Source of the DNA: Rodentolepis nana
Taxonomy: Eukaryota; Platyhelminthes; Cestoda; Cyclophyllidea; Hymenolepididae
Assembly: GCA_900617975.1 (NCBI GenBank)
Contig: UZAE01000082.1
Span: 1-41,094 of the forward strand
DNA: 41,094 bases
Reading direction: 5' to 3'
Position numbers and translations under genes: made by a program. The notes beneath the pieces were generated by a model. That model was not told where the DNA came from. It saw only the letters and a list, made by a program, of their open reading frames with translations, and searched no databases. This document shows, in pieces, positions 26,201 through 34,534 of the stretch (within the stretch, counting starts at the first letter, position 1; every line of letters starts with the position of its first letter).

Positions 26201-29200
26201 ACAGATTGGAAGTGATCTTTTAGACGTGAGTGATACTACATTGAACTTGTCTTTGTAGTAGGGAATTATCTCACTGGATAGCCTAAGATTTATAGCAAAG
26301 ACGAGGTTTTCCTGGACAGTATCTGAAGCCTTCTGACTAATCTAACCTTGAAGAGGTTGTTGTTGTAACTGATCTAGTCTGCCGATGAAAGCATTCTTCA
26401 AGGCCATTTGCAGCGAGATAGATTGGAGTTCGCATTTTCGTTGAGCCGTAGAGATGATTGGCTTGCCTAAGAAGGACAGAAATAAACTCGCTTTGCTATG
26501 ACATTACATGAAGCAATGCACAAAGGTATCCATGTTCCCACTTGTGCTTTAGCCACAGATTCAGATGGGCCAACATGAATCGGAACCACAGCAACCCAAT
26601 GCGTAAGACCATGAATACACACTGGGGGAGGGGAGGGGGGGGAGATGAAAGAATTTGATGAAGGGAGAGGACTTGTTATGCCATTATGAATGTGCTGTCA
26701 ACTATCATTAGTTAAATGAAGGGAAGAGAGTGAACCGCGAGTGGGCTTGGCAATTTTACTAGCTTGACAAGCGAGGCGATATTCTGCCCACAGACGAAGG
26801 CCATGTTGAATATGTTTCCCAGAAGACGCGGAAGGTGGAATTCGTGCTCCGGTGCTGTGATTGCAGGACAAAGGGCCCCGGCATGAACCTTTAATTTCGG
26901 TATCAGACGTGATTGAGGTGGGCATTAGAAACAAAAGGAACGGTTTGAAGTGGTTTACGCACATTTTTGATCGGATCTTTGGCTAGAAGAAATTTCATCG
27001 GAGTCCTAGGCCCGGTATTTTGTAGTGATTTGGCTTAATTTATTGCGGGGCACTGCATAGCCAGTAGCATTTATAAAGCCATCAGTGAAGTCCAAGTGGC
27101 AATTTTTTAAGGAGAATGGTGATCTGTGGTTTCTCGACAAGTAGTTTCAAGTCGGTTAAGATGGTAAATTGACATGCTGGAAGAATGTATCGCAATTGTC
27201 CGCCGGCTAAGTAGATATCGAGTAATTCATTGTTGAATATGCTGCACAATGTCTTTGTTGGATCTTAGACTTCTGGACAGATGAGAGGAATACGTAGTGG
27301 GTATTGATTTGTAAGAGCGAAATTTTGTATTTATCACTACTTCTGAAGAAATCCCATCCAGTTCAAATCCATCTAATTTGCAAAAGAAAGCGTGCATTCA
27401 CATTGATTGCCTCATTCATAGCCCAGGAATTACAAAGCCGTTCGCTGAAAACGCTATTAAAATATATTCATTAAAGTAACAGCTCACCGCCCACTAGAAT
27501 TCCCTCGACATGGAGAAAAGTGCAAATAACAATGCATTTTCAGAAGCATTTATGGAGGATTGTGGGGTGAGATGACGGGAAGGGTTCGTCCAATTCTTCT
27601 ACATATTTTACGGCGAAAGGGCTAAAAATTATGTGAAATCAAATGAAGACAGTTTCCAATTCTCAAATCTTATTTAATATTGCATAAAAAATTTCAAAAC
27701 CTAGAAATTGCATTCTGTTCCATTTTCATTTGTCTGATAGCTTTAAGAAGTATTAATCCTTGGCCATTGATAAATCTTCTGTCTTTATTTAAAGGGTCCA
27801 GAAAACAATCGAAATTGAAGCTTCAGTCTCGCAGAGGACTAACAAGCCAGAGTTCCACGAAGATGGATATTTCACAAGCCCTACGGCTAGTGAATCGTCC
27901 AAATTCACTCAAAGATTCCTCAAATTCCTCAGTCTACGAAGGGAGTCCTTCCAACGAACGGAATCTTGATTTAATATACCTCTCAGGTGGTGTTCCAATT
28001 GTTCGAATTGAAGCCTGGTTGGCCACCCATCAAGATGAATCATCGATTGAGGAATCACTGCCTCCAAATTCTTCCAGCTCTTCTCTGGCCGAATATGGAG
28101 GTGAGAAGAAATCAATGTGTCGAGATTTTGCGGTTGTCACTTGTGTCTATGGCAGTCATTTGACTGTCGGTGTCACTGCCAATTGTCAAATGGATGGAAA
28201 GCCTGGACTTGATCTCATTCTTAATACCATGCTTAAGCAGGTGAGAATGACCTATTAAAACCACTTTCAGTCTTTCGAGTGAGCTTGCCTATTGCTTTCG
28301 TGTCGTCATTTTAGTTAAACATCCTCTATAGGCTTATCGAAAGTCGATTTCCAGCTAAACAGGTGATCTACGCACCAAGGAGACGCTTCAATTTGGTCTC
28401 GGGAGCGGGATCGTCTAGTGTTCGAATGCGAGTTATTCAGGGATCTCCAAGAACTCAAAACCGTCCATCAACTTCCTCGGTGTCTCCTCAGCTCTCTCCC
28501 ACAAATATTCGTGAATCTCACAACCCCGATATAATGATTGGAGGGGAATTGGTGCGTGAGATAATTCACGACAAATTATTTTAAGCAGGCCGTAATTTAA
28601 ATGAGGATATTTAAATAGGGCTATGGTATACCTAGTATGCAATTCATATAAAATGTAAAGTAAAAAAAGGCTTTCCGTTTGGGGAAAAAACTAGGATAAA
28701 TGGTATAGTTGGTTTAGTCCTTGTCGATTACTTCTGCTGTGTTGATGGTGTATTGGGTATGCAACAGCATTTGAGTGAGAAAGTTGAGAGGCTTATTTGA
28801 CATTTTTCTCTCATGTTACTTTGATCTCCCAATCACCTAATGGGAGGAAGCTTTCTTATAACTGAATTTTATTAATGTAGCATTTCATGCCTCAAAGTCT
28901 ACCAAGTGCGTTTAATGAGAGCAGTTAACTCTAATGGTACACATTCTTTGGTGTAATCTAGACCGCATATCCCCCATGAGGCACGCTTAATTTGTGTTTG
29001 CTAATTCAAGGGGGAAAAAATCGGCTGAAATCACCCCATAGTAAGGTCCATTTGGAAAAGGAGCAAAAAATATGATTTTCATGTAATTCTTTTTCATGAT
29101 TCGTTCTCCGCATCACAATGAAACGACTCTTGCCTTCCAATATCGTACGCCTGCTAAGTGGTGGTTAAATCATGAAGTTCGATCTTGCCGCTTCAAGGCT

Positions 29201-31000
29201 TTTCTTTGACTACTATGACGATTAATGAAGTGGGAATACCTTGCTTGATATTAAGTGTAGCGAGGTGTGCGATAGATTTACCTCCACGTGGTGCATCTTG
29301 GGCAACGTATACTCATGCGACAAAAAAAGTCTATAAACCGGCGGTTGACTTCTGAGTACAAACTATCATGACCCCACTGTATGTCATATTCGACCACTTC
29401 CACAGTACTCACATCACCTTTGTTCTACCTTCGTCTTTGAAACACTCTTCTGTTCCCCCACCTCTCCTCTCGACTTTTTTTCACTTTGATGTTTCTTCCC
29501 CTCCGTAAAGCCTGAAGTCAACTAAAGGGGTAATGATAATTATCATAAAGCCTGCCATTTGATATAAATGAATAAATAAATAATAAGCGTAACATAGCAA
29601 AGTTGAGGTGACCACAAAAGTATGAAAGCTAAAAACACATTTAGCCCATCGACGCCTTCATACGGAGCCAATAATTTCCAAACATGAGCACGATAACGCA
29701 GTTATCGAGCAACTGTGATACTCGTGGCGCTATGTATAACAAAAATATTCGCTATTTTCCTACTCTTTTTAATGCGAGTTTACGTTCGATGCCATGACTT
29801 ATGGCATTTGCCTCTAAAGATTACTGTCATAAAAGTACCGACTTGCCTGCACATGTTTGTGAATTCGTAACAGCTGTAGGATTTTTAAAGAATACACCGG
29901 GAAATGCATTTGGAAGATGGCTTTTGAAATAAGCCTTTCACAGAAAGAGAACATTAATCTAAGTTCCATTTTGTTATTTATCTCCAAATATTGGCATTTT
30001 ACGGTGAAATTTGATTTCACCATCACTGTGCTTTTAATTAATAAAACTTCAACAATCGGGCGTCTATTTGGTGGAAATAGAAGTGAAATCGAGTCCACAA
30101 TGAACTGTTTATATCCCAACTCCAAAAGACACAATTTTACGATCCTCACGCCGATATCCCAACAGGAAGAAACAAAAAAGAATACAAGTTTTCGTTGTTA
30201 TCGCAAAAAACATCCCCTTGTGTATCTCCAAATATGTTGAGCGCATCCTAATTCATAGTAGACCACTGAAAATATATAATCAATAGTTGTTAGGAAGATA
30301 AACATAAAATAAAGTCATAATTCTGGTAAAAGTTAATACCTTAGAGTTATTCATTAATATGCTTTCGCCCTGACAAATGTGCAACCCCACTTGGAGCATG
30401 TCATGAGTTCTTCGCTTAGAGTACTTTGGAAAGGGGAGACAGTTTGACGGTTTGATGAATGGCGCCTTAAAAGCCCGTTTTTTGCATTCTTCTTCTTTTT
30501 CCAGTTTGAGTACAATGAGAAGCAGTTCTTGAAATACAATTTCCCACCGCTAAGCTCGAGCCTGCGAAAGCCTTCGCTACGTAAGACTCAAAAGCGCCAT
30601 AGTAACGAGCCTGTAGGTAGTGAAGAAACCCCCAGTGAAGAATCAATTCTAACTTCGAAACTCGTTCCCATTCTTAAAAGTTCCTCCCCTGCGGTTCCTA
30701 CACAAACTGAAGTTAATAAGAAGGCGAAAAGACAGCGAACGCGTGAAACCTCCGAGTCCCACGGGAAGTCCAAGCACACGAAGAAGCAACAACGTTTCGG
30801 AATCTCCAAGAAGGTTGGTTCTAATTTTTAACAAAGTAATTTAATCTTACTTTCACGTCGAGATTAAACTCATCGCTCTAATTTTTCTTCCTAAAACGCA
30901 TAATTTTGTTTTAATTTAGACGAAGAAGCACCTGCAACCAAAATTAACTTCACCAACGCCAAGAAGATCTCAAGTCCGATTTGTGACTGAAAATGACTAA
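243..31000 (+). CDS. Wax ester synthase/diacylglycerol acyltransferase-like protein (5' partial, 9 exons)
   Basis: This is a likely membrane-bound O-acyltransferase-like protein of the WS/DGAT (WSD) family, which moves acyl groups from acyl-CoA to alcohols or diacylglycerol. Coding exons are 243-930, 4483-4714, 13614-14025, 21368-21813, 24052-24541, 27795-28240, 28363-28551, 30505-30813 and 30920-31000. All junctions are GT-AG and the phases add up to 1096 codons plus TAA. Visible order: Ser/Pro-rich start, hydrophobic segment (residues ~90-124), PLW motif (293-295), Ser-rich insertion (~307-385), HSAITDD (396-402, family HHxxxDG), SE (576-577, family ND), DUF1298-like C-terminal half (~600-904), and a basic Lys/Arg tail. 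Bacterial members are about 450-480 residues, so this protein is more than twice that. Both catalytic motifs are altered, so it may be inactive or have changed activity. Exon 243 opens in mid-codon behind a good acceptor, so the start codon lies upstream of the window. Family assignment rests on motif order only. Confidence 0.8.
931..4482 (+). other. WSD-like gene intron, 3.55 kb
   Basis: GTGAGT to TTAG. It contains one complete sense-strand SINE-like element (3527-3860) and short pyrimidine runs near 2447-2480. A minus-strand open frame at 2718-3008 shows no recognisable domain. No other gene is apparent. Confidence 0.75.
3527..3860 (+). mobile_element. SINE-like element, copy 1
   Basis: Full-length copy with head GGGGTGTGCGATAGAC and a (TAA)n tail. 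It is flanked by a perfect 13-bp target-site duplication ATGTTTTAGATTA (3514-3526 and 3861-3873). It lies in sense orientation in a WSD-like gene intron. Confidence 0.88.
4483..4714 (+). CDS. WSD-like gene exon with the PLW motif
   Basis: Acceptor TTCTTATTAG, donor GTAAGT. Phase 2 in, phase 0 out. It encodes the hallmark IPLDRPLWQVHLVEDY, which matches the PLDxxxPLWxxxLxEG motif of WS/DGAT enzymes near the acyl-CoA side of the active-site tunnel. The preceding EMLVGQLAAVGIPL matches the usual approach to that motif. This exon is the firmest single piece of evidence for the family. Confidence 0.85.
5696..5726. repeat. (GT)n microsatellite
   Basis: About 15 uninterrupted GT units in an intron of the WSD-like gene. 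Confidence 0.95.
9609..9820. repeat. (TC)n and (GA)n microsatellite pair
   Basis: A TC-rich tract at about 9609-9642 and a pure GA tract at about 9797-9820 lie about 155 bases apart. They are reverse complements of each other. A C-rich run lies between them near 9760. Confidence 0.9.
11899..12250 (-). mobile_element. SINE-like element, copy 2
   Basis: Minus-strand copy with head GGGGTGCGCGATAGGC at 12250. It is flanked by a perfect 10-bp duplication CCTTGATCGG (11889-11898 and 12251-12260). The tail is degenerate. Confidence 0.87.
13614..14025 (+). CDS. WSD-like gene exon: Ser-rich insertion and degenerate HHxxxDG motif
   Basis: Acceptor CTTATAG, donor GTAAAG. Phase 0 in, phase 1 out. The first ~80 residues are Ser/Thr/Pro-rich and have no counterpart in bacterial enzymes. 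They separate PLW from the catalytic strand. Then comes SLIVFRVHSAITDDAQSL, aligned with (L)RVHHALVDGxS. The first His is kept (13881-13883), the second is Ser, and the final Gly is Asp. Confidence 0.8.
14856..14886. repeat. (TA)n microsatellite
   Basis: About 15 TA units in an intron. Confidence 0.95.
17520..17545. repeat. (CA)n-like tract
   Basis: A short CA/CGCA dinucleotide tract with two CG interruptions. Confidence 0.85.
20558..20880 (-). mobile_element. SINE-like element, copy 3
   Basis: Minus-strand copy with head GGGGTGGGCGATAGAC at 20880 and a tail of TGAATAAATAAAT type. It is flanked by a perfect 12-bp duplication AAAATGCAATAT (20546-20557 and 20881-20892). Confidence 0.9.
21285..21316. 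repeat. (TA)n microsatellite
   Basis: About 16 TA units, 50 bases before the exon at 21368. It sits close to that exon's branch-point region. Confidence 0.95.
21368..21813 (+). CDS. WSD-like gene exon: middle of acyltransferase domain
   Basis: Acceptor CACTTTTAAAG, donor GTAAAT. Phase 1 in, phase 0 out, which matches the previous exon. It contains a second hydrophobic stretch (MRALLLGPFLMLHNLMMVP) and then LPLDKLLHVQKVTKASFSE followed by SLLSGALRAY. This matches the family helix 'lDxvkaigkatGatvNDvvlalvaGALR'. The conserved Asn-Asp is replaced by Ser-Glu. Confidence 0.8.
22441..22733 (+). pseudogene. Possible decayed coding fragment, unidentified
   Basis: Three successive stretches read like protein in shifting frames: AAIRALDKCVRIYKINAP, then RDMNVQQYWLKMIDKI, then, after a frame change past a T run, YHNRLGNRVKMTDRYLYDG with a following LPLDEVNYQLAQ and a stop. 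I do not recognise the family. It could be a retroposed gene fragment or part of an old transposon. The sequence is in the same orientation as the host gene but lies inside an intron and is not open. Confidence 0.3.
23160..23190. repeat. (TA)n microsatellite adjoining SINE copy 4
   Basis: About 15 TA units that merge into the A/T-rich tail of the minus-strand SINE-like element. Confidence 0.9.
23191..23510 (-). mobile_element. SINE-like element, copy 4, inside a (TA)n tract
   Basis: Minus-strand copy with head GGGGTGTGCGATAGAC at 23510 and a (ATATAA)n-type tail. (TA)n lies on both sides (23160-23190 and 23511-23521). This is either the target-site duplication or insertion within a dinucleotide tract. 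Confidence 0.85.
24052..24541 (+). CDS. WSD-like gene exon: C-terminal lobe, first part
   Basis: Acceptor TTGATTTAG, donor GTACGC (weak but phase-consistent). Phase 0 in, phase 1 out. It encodes LMQLPLSEEGMIPRLWRVHQ, which fits the 'PVxLPxxxxdPxerLraVhe' segment of the DUF1298/WS_DGAT_C region, then a helical LEWTRDLLHLLLPHWLAL. The family's SNVPGP element is not recognisable. The frame reads 16 codons past this donor to a stop at 24586-24588, so an alternative shorter transcript is possible. Confidence 0.7.
24542..27794 (+). other. WSD-like gene intron, 3.25 kb, carrying a retrotransposon fossil
   Basis: GTACGC to TAAAG. Its second half carries an antisense, frameshifted Ty3/gypsy pol remnant (about 25780-27260). 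This part looks less A+T-rich than neighbouring intron DNA. Confidence 0.7.
25780..27260 (-). mobile_element. Decayed Ty3/gypsy LTR-retrotransposon pol fragment (RNase H to integrase C-terminus)
   Basis: Read on the minus strand from high to low coordinates, short pieces follow gypsy pol order. ELLDIYLAGGQLRY and FTILTDLKLL (~27250-27130) resemble the RNase H ELLAxxxAxxxxR and TDHKPL blocks. LWAEYRLACQASK (~26800-26745) resembles the zinc-binding end of integrase (LWxxxCxxCQxxK). GLTHWVAVVP and SESVAKAQ (~26620-26540) fit the core. AANGLEECFHRQ (26413-26378) fits PAANGxVERFHR. GPLKILARPPKYF with DTLSIEL (~26085-25996) fits the GPY/F module. Frames shift and stops interrupt, so it is dead. Reverse transcriptase and LTRs were not recognised. 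Confidence 0.8.
27795..28240 (+). CDS. WSD-like gene exon: C-terminal lobe, second part
   Basis: Acceptor TTTATTTAAAG, donor GTGAGA. Phase 1 in, phase 0 out. It starts with a Ser/Arg/Lys-rich linker, then LDLIYLSGGVPIVRIEAWL and later FAVVTCVYGSHLTVGVTANC. These fit the family's 'plyLaGarveeiyp' and 'lnigvlSYxGxLtfgvtaD' strands that close the second lobe. A Ser/Glu insertion sits between them. Confidence 0.75.
28363..28551 (+). CDS. WSD-like gene exon: tail region
   Basis: The acceptor AACAG at 28358-28362 is the only nearby AG that leaves an open frame in phase 0. The earlier AGs run into TAA or TGA. The donor is probably GTGCGT after codon TTG; a GTGAGA four bases further on would break the phase. 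It encodes an Arg-, Ser- and Pro-rich stretch (VIYAPRRRFNLV, then SSVSPQLSPTN) with no known domain. Confidence 0.65.
28552..30504 (+). other. WSD-like gene intron, 1.95 kb
   Basis: GTGCGT to CCAG. It contains one sense-strand SINE-like element (29262-29583). The 107-codon open frames on both strands around 29814-30240 have no recognisable content. Confidence 0.65.
29262..29583 (+). mobile_element. SINE-like element, copy 5
   Basis: Sense copy with head GAGGTGTGCGATAGAT and tail GATATAAATGAATAAATAAA. The flanks TAAGTGTAGC (29252-29261) and TAAGCGTAAC (29584-29593) match at 8 of 10 bases, which fits an aged duplication. Confidence 0.83.
30505..30813 (+). CDS. WSD-like gene exon: basic tail
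   Basis: A strong acceptor (TTCTTCTTTTTCCAG) and donor GTTGGT, phase 0 on both sides. It encodes FEYNEKQFLKYNFPPLSSSL followed by strongly basic, low-complexity sequence (KKAKRQRTRE; KSKHTKKQQR). The basic clusters look like nuclear-localisation or RNA/lipid-headgroup-binding sequences, which is inference from composition only. Confidence 0.75.
30920..31000 (+). CDS. WSD-like gene last coding exon
   Basis: Acceptor TTTTAATTTAG after a 106-nt intron, phase 0. It encodes 26 residues beginning TKKHLQPKL and ending in VRFVTEND, then TAA at 30998-31000. It continues the basic tail of the previous exon. Two AATAAA hexamers lie 520-630 bases downstream. Confidence 0.7.
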   Translation, partial: TKKHLQPKLTSPTPRRSQVRFVTEND

Positions 31001-31660
31001 CTGCGCTTAAATTCTAGATGGATTTGCCCTTTTCTACATGCCAAACTATCCTTACTACTGATAGAAATTTAGTAGCACACCAGAAAGTCTTAGTTGTACA
31101 CACAAACTTACATGCATCCTCCTATTTAATTTTGTCTCTTTACTTTTTCTTTTACGATCTCCCCTACTCACCCCGCCCCATTGTTTTTTTTTCAAATTCC
31201 TCAGATGATCATTAACAAAACTGAGCTGAAAGAATTGAAGAAAATTGAAGCGTGCTTTTATTTGATGCGACATTCAACACAAAGGTAATTCGAAAGTTTG
31301 ACATAATTAACAGCTAAATTATTTGATGTTAAAGTATTAAGTGTGATTAAGTTAAATTGAGTCAATTGAATTTTCAGCTAATACCAAATAATAGTAAATT
31401 AAGGCAAAATGATTGAAGTGGCAGTATTGCCTTACTACTTGAACTTGGATACAACTTGACATTCGTTTTCTTCTATTTTTTTTATAGAACTTTATGGCAT
31501 TTTAAGCAACAAAATTAGCAATAAATGTCCCATTCACTTCTAGAATCCGGCATCTTGTAAAATTGTCAAACAACCATACTCAATGACGAACTTCAATTGG
31601 ACAGAAACCTTAAAAAATACCATCAATAAAAGCTAACGCTACGTAGAAATATTGTTTTCA
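31001..31660 (+). terminator. Probable 3' UTR and poly(A) signals of the WSD-like gene
   Basis: AATAAA occurs at 31520-31525 and 31625-31630 on the gene's strand, and no other gene starts before the convergent Sm D1 gene. Either hexamer could direct cleavage. This is inferred from position only. Confidence 0.4.
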
Positions 31661-32416
31661 AGACCAGTATAGCCCAATTTCACTCTCAACTTCTCTTAGA
31701 AAAGGCTGTTGTGAAATTCATTAATACCTTTAGTATTGATAAGTTAATCAAATTAGAAATGTTTAAAATGATGGACTATTGTTTGCCTCAATTCTAGCAG
31801 TGTGGTCAAGTCCAAGAAGGGAAATGGAAAATGTTTTATCGCCAACTATAAGCTATATCTCCTTGTTTCCAGTAACATAATATCGGACTTGTGAAAATTA
31901 CGTATTCTCCGAGTGGCTTTAACAACCATAGCCTCACAAACGGGAATATGCTGTTTTCCTATTTACAACCATCAAATTGAGTATACATATCTCAAAAAGA
32001 CCCATGACCCTCGTGTCAGGAGAGTGGATGACATTTTGAAAGACGACGCTTTAACCACTTTGTAATCGTGAATAATAAGTCAGGCCACTGGACTTCTTGA
32101 TGTTCATTGCGCTCCAATAATATAAGAGCATTATTATTATTATTAATTTACAATAAACATAGAGATGCGCAAATTGCCATAATTACTGGGTTTCTACTCT
32201 TCTTCCTTCTAAGAGATGGGATGTCACAGCATGACAAGATTAAAGATCATTCATCGTTTGTAATAAGCAAAAAAAATTTCCGACTGGCTCAATAATTAGT
32301 TACAAATTCTCAAACCAATCACCAACGGAAAAAACAAAACCGAGTATCTGTCTTATGTGGTTACGCACGTACAATGGCCCTCACAACGATGAGTTTAAAC
32401 ACTTTGCAACGGATTA

Positions 32417-32718
32417 TTTGTACCAAATGGCAGGCCTTTTAATAGTTTTCATTAGCCCTTTAGTTGACTTCAGACTTCACAGAGAGGAGTGAAAAAAGTC
32501 GAGATGGAGGAACAGAAGAGTGTTTCAAAGATGTAAAAGAGACAAACACAAAGGTAGAAAAAGGTGAGGTGAGTAATGCGGAAGTAGTCGAATATGACAT
32601 ACAGTGGGGTCCTGGTAGTTTAAAGTCGGAAGTCAACGGCCAGTTAATAAACTTTTTCCCGGAAGAGCATACGTTCCCCAGGGTGCATCAAGTGGAGATA
32701 AGTCTATCGCACACCCAA
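32417..32718 (-). mobile_element. SINE-like element, copy 6
   Basis: Minus-strand copy with its head ending near 32716. The flanks TTGCAACGGATTA (32404-32416) and TTGCGATGGATTA (32721-32733) match at 11 of 13 bases. It faces copy 7 head to head. Confidence 0.83.
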
Positions 32719-32820
32719 CCTTGCGATGGATTAGCTATACGTTAAGACAACTTCCAAGTATACTGTGAATTTCGATTCACAATGATAATTAGTAATAAGG
32801 CAAATCAATATTCTCAAACA

Positions 32821-33147
32821 GGGGTGCGCAATAGACGTATCTCCACGTGGTGTACCCTGGGCAACGTCTACTTATACGACAAAAAAGTCTATTGATAGGC
32901 AGTTGACTTCTGACTTCAAATTTCTATGGCCCGACTATTTTCATATTCAACCCCTTTCACAGCACTCATCTTACCTTTTTTATGCCTTTGTGTCTGTCTG
33001 TCTCTTTTACCTCTGTGAATCATTATTCTGTCTCCCATCTCGACTTTTTGTCACTTTGATGTCCCTTCTCCTCTTCGTGAAGCCCCGAAGTCAGCTCCAG
33101 GGCTAATGATAACTATCAAAACGCCTGCCATTTGATATAAATAAATA
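32821..33147 (+). mobile_element. SINE-like element, copy 7
   Basis: Plus-strand copy with head GGGGTGCGCAATAGAC and tail TATAAATAAATA. It is flanked by a perfect 14-15 bp duplication AATATTCTCAAACA(G) (32807-32820 and 33148-33161). It is intergenic between the WSD-like and Sm D1 genes. Confidence 0.9.
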
Positions 33148-33981
33148 AATATTCTCAAACAGTCGAATGGAGTGTGTAGAAGTTTAAATAATCAACGTCA
33201 CTAGCAATCAAGATTCACGAAAAGCAAGATGGGCTTGATTATTGGTGATGAAAACAGTTGGACCGAGGAGTCCAGCCACTTTGTTCTTCATTTACAAAGA
33301 ACAAAATCAATAAAATTACAAAATATCCATGCTTAATCGTAATAACATCTTAAGCACTAAAAGGAAAACTAAGGCGTCCTCCTCGAATTTTACTGACCAG
33401 TTGTTTCAAATCAAGAAGAAATATTAAATCCTCGATGGACTGTCACAAACAATGAACATCAATGAAGCCCGACATTTGGGTATGCGTCGAAATCAGACTC
33501 ACAAAGACAATAATGAAAAAGTAGGTAAATACAAAATGAAATAAACCCAAATACCTCGTATTCTTTAAGAACCAACAGCACACAATTAAATACTCAGGAA
33601 CATAGTCAGAAACGCTCTCTTAGCTTAAAAGTACTACACCATAATATTTATCGATCGAATATGACATGATAACTGATAGCATCCCAGAAACAGTAAACAA
33701 AATAGAGAGCCTTACAATTAGAACGAAGCAGACAGCTCCATATTACAGAAGTAAGGAGGAATCTATAAAGTAGTTTAATTTCGTTGAGAAAAGCGAACAA
33801 AACAATCAATGTACTCAAAAGAAGCTTAAGGGACTACAAACAAAATATGAAAAAGAAGTACCCAATGTGATTAATAATAATAATTTAGAAAGCAGCAAAA
33901 ATGGAAACAATGGGGGTTGTAAAAGACCAATCAGTACATGAGAAAATAGCTGAGGTGTATGCTTACAGCTGAAAAAGGCAT

Positions 33982-33987
33982 TTTATT
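33982..33987 (-). terminator. Poly(A) signal of SNRPD1
   Basis: AATAAA on the minus strand, 63 bases past the stop codon. Confidence 0.7.
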
Positions 33988-34049
33988 ATAAACGGTATGG
34001 CATTATATTTTTGTACACAACTGGACGATTAAAACATTCGACGCCATAT

Positions 34050-34147
34050 TTATCTACGCATTGGACCACCGCGCCCACGACCACGTGGTCCACCTCTGCC
34101 TCTTCCACGGACCAAGGGACCACGACGCCCGCGCGTCGAATTTAAAA
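34050..34147 (-). CDS. SNRPD1: SNRPD1 coding exon 3 (Arg-Gly tail)
   Basis: Acceptor CCTCTAG follows a 37-nt intron. The frame chosen gives an RG-rich tail ending in PMRR. The exon is clearly richer in G+C than its surroundings because of the CGN/GGN codons. Confidence 0.93.
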
Positions 34148-34534
34148 CTAGAGGATGAGTTAAAAATAAAAGACGAAAGCTTACTGCTTTCCTTCTTGGG
34201 TTTGCGCTTAGTAGGTCCCTCGTCAATAAGAAGTGTGTCCAAAGGAAGGGTGTCAGGAAGAATGAAGTAGCGAATATTATTGCCACGAACAGTGAGTGTG
34301 TCCATACTTATAGTGTCTTGATTCTTCATTGTGAGTTTAACTGATCGCAAATGGGTATTCATAGAGACATCAACACAAGCGATGGTACCGTGAACTTGAG
34401 TACCATTCTTAAGTTCTATTGTAACTGTCTCGTGATTCAATTTCATAAGAAATCTGCAATAAATCAAATAAAAAATTATATTTCAAAGATTCTCCTTTCA
34501 AATAACGAAAAATTTCATACCTGACTAGCTTCAT
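34050..34534 (-). CDS. SNRPD1: Small nuclear ribonucleoprotein Sm D1
   Basis: Core Sm-ring protein of spliceosomal U1, U2, U4 and U5 snRNPs, acting in snRNP assembly and pre-mRNA splicing in the nucleus. Exons on the minus strand are 34534-34521, 34453-34185 and 34147-34050. Together they encode 126 residues plus TAA (human Sm D1 has 119). The product starts [20 protein letters not shown] and contains the Sm1 segment ([19 protein letters not shown]) and the Sm2 segment ([12 protein letters not shown]). It ends in an Arg-Gly tail ([19 protein letters not shown]), the usual target of symmetric arginine methylation and SMN binding. The gene is convergent with the WSD-like gene and divergent from the dynein gene. 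Confidence 0.97.
34185..34453 (-). CDS. SNRPD1: SNRPD1 coding exon 2 (Sm fold)
   Basis: Acceptor TTTATTGCAG, donor GTAAGC, phase 2 in and phase 1 out. It encodes the whole Sm fold through the basic KRKPKKES stretch. Confidence 0.95.
34521..34534 (-). CDS. SNRPD1: SNRPD1 coding exon 1
   Basis: Only 14 coding bases (M-K-L-V and two bases of Arg) before donor GTATGA. The split Arg codon AG|A joins exon 2 exactly and restores the conserved MKLVRFLMKL start. Confidence 0.93.

Larger units (their letters stand above)
31661..34049. other. Intergenic region between convergent genes
   Basis: It holds the head-to-head SINE-like pair (32417-33147) and the downstream poly(A) site of the Sm D1 gene. No other coding signal is seen. 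Short A-rich and (TTA)n stretches (around 32130) are present. Confidence 0.7.

Noticed and set aside
27909..28642. Minus-strand frames over the WSD-like exons at 27795-28551
   Set aside because: They are shadows of the sense exons, whose content matches the family.
29814..30240. Overlapping 107-111 codon frames on both strands in an intron
   Set aside because: Low-complexity A+T-rich translation with no motif. Both strands being open at once suggests chance.
34054..34467. 137-codon minus-strand frame taken as the Sm D1 protein
   Set aside because: It starts inside intron 1 and reads through the 37-nt intron, so it lacks the conserved RG tail. The spliced model matches the family end to end.
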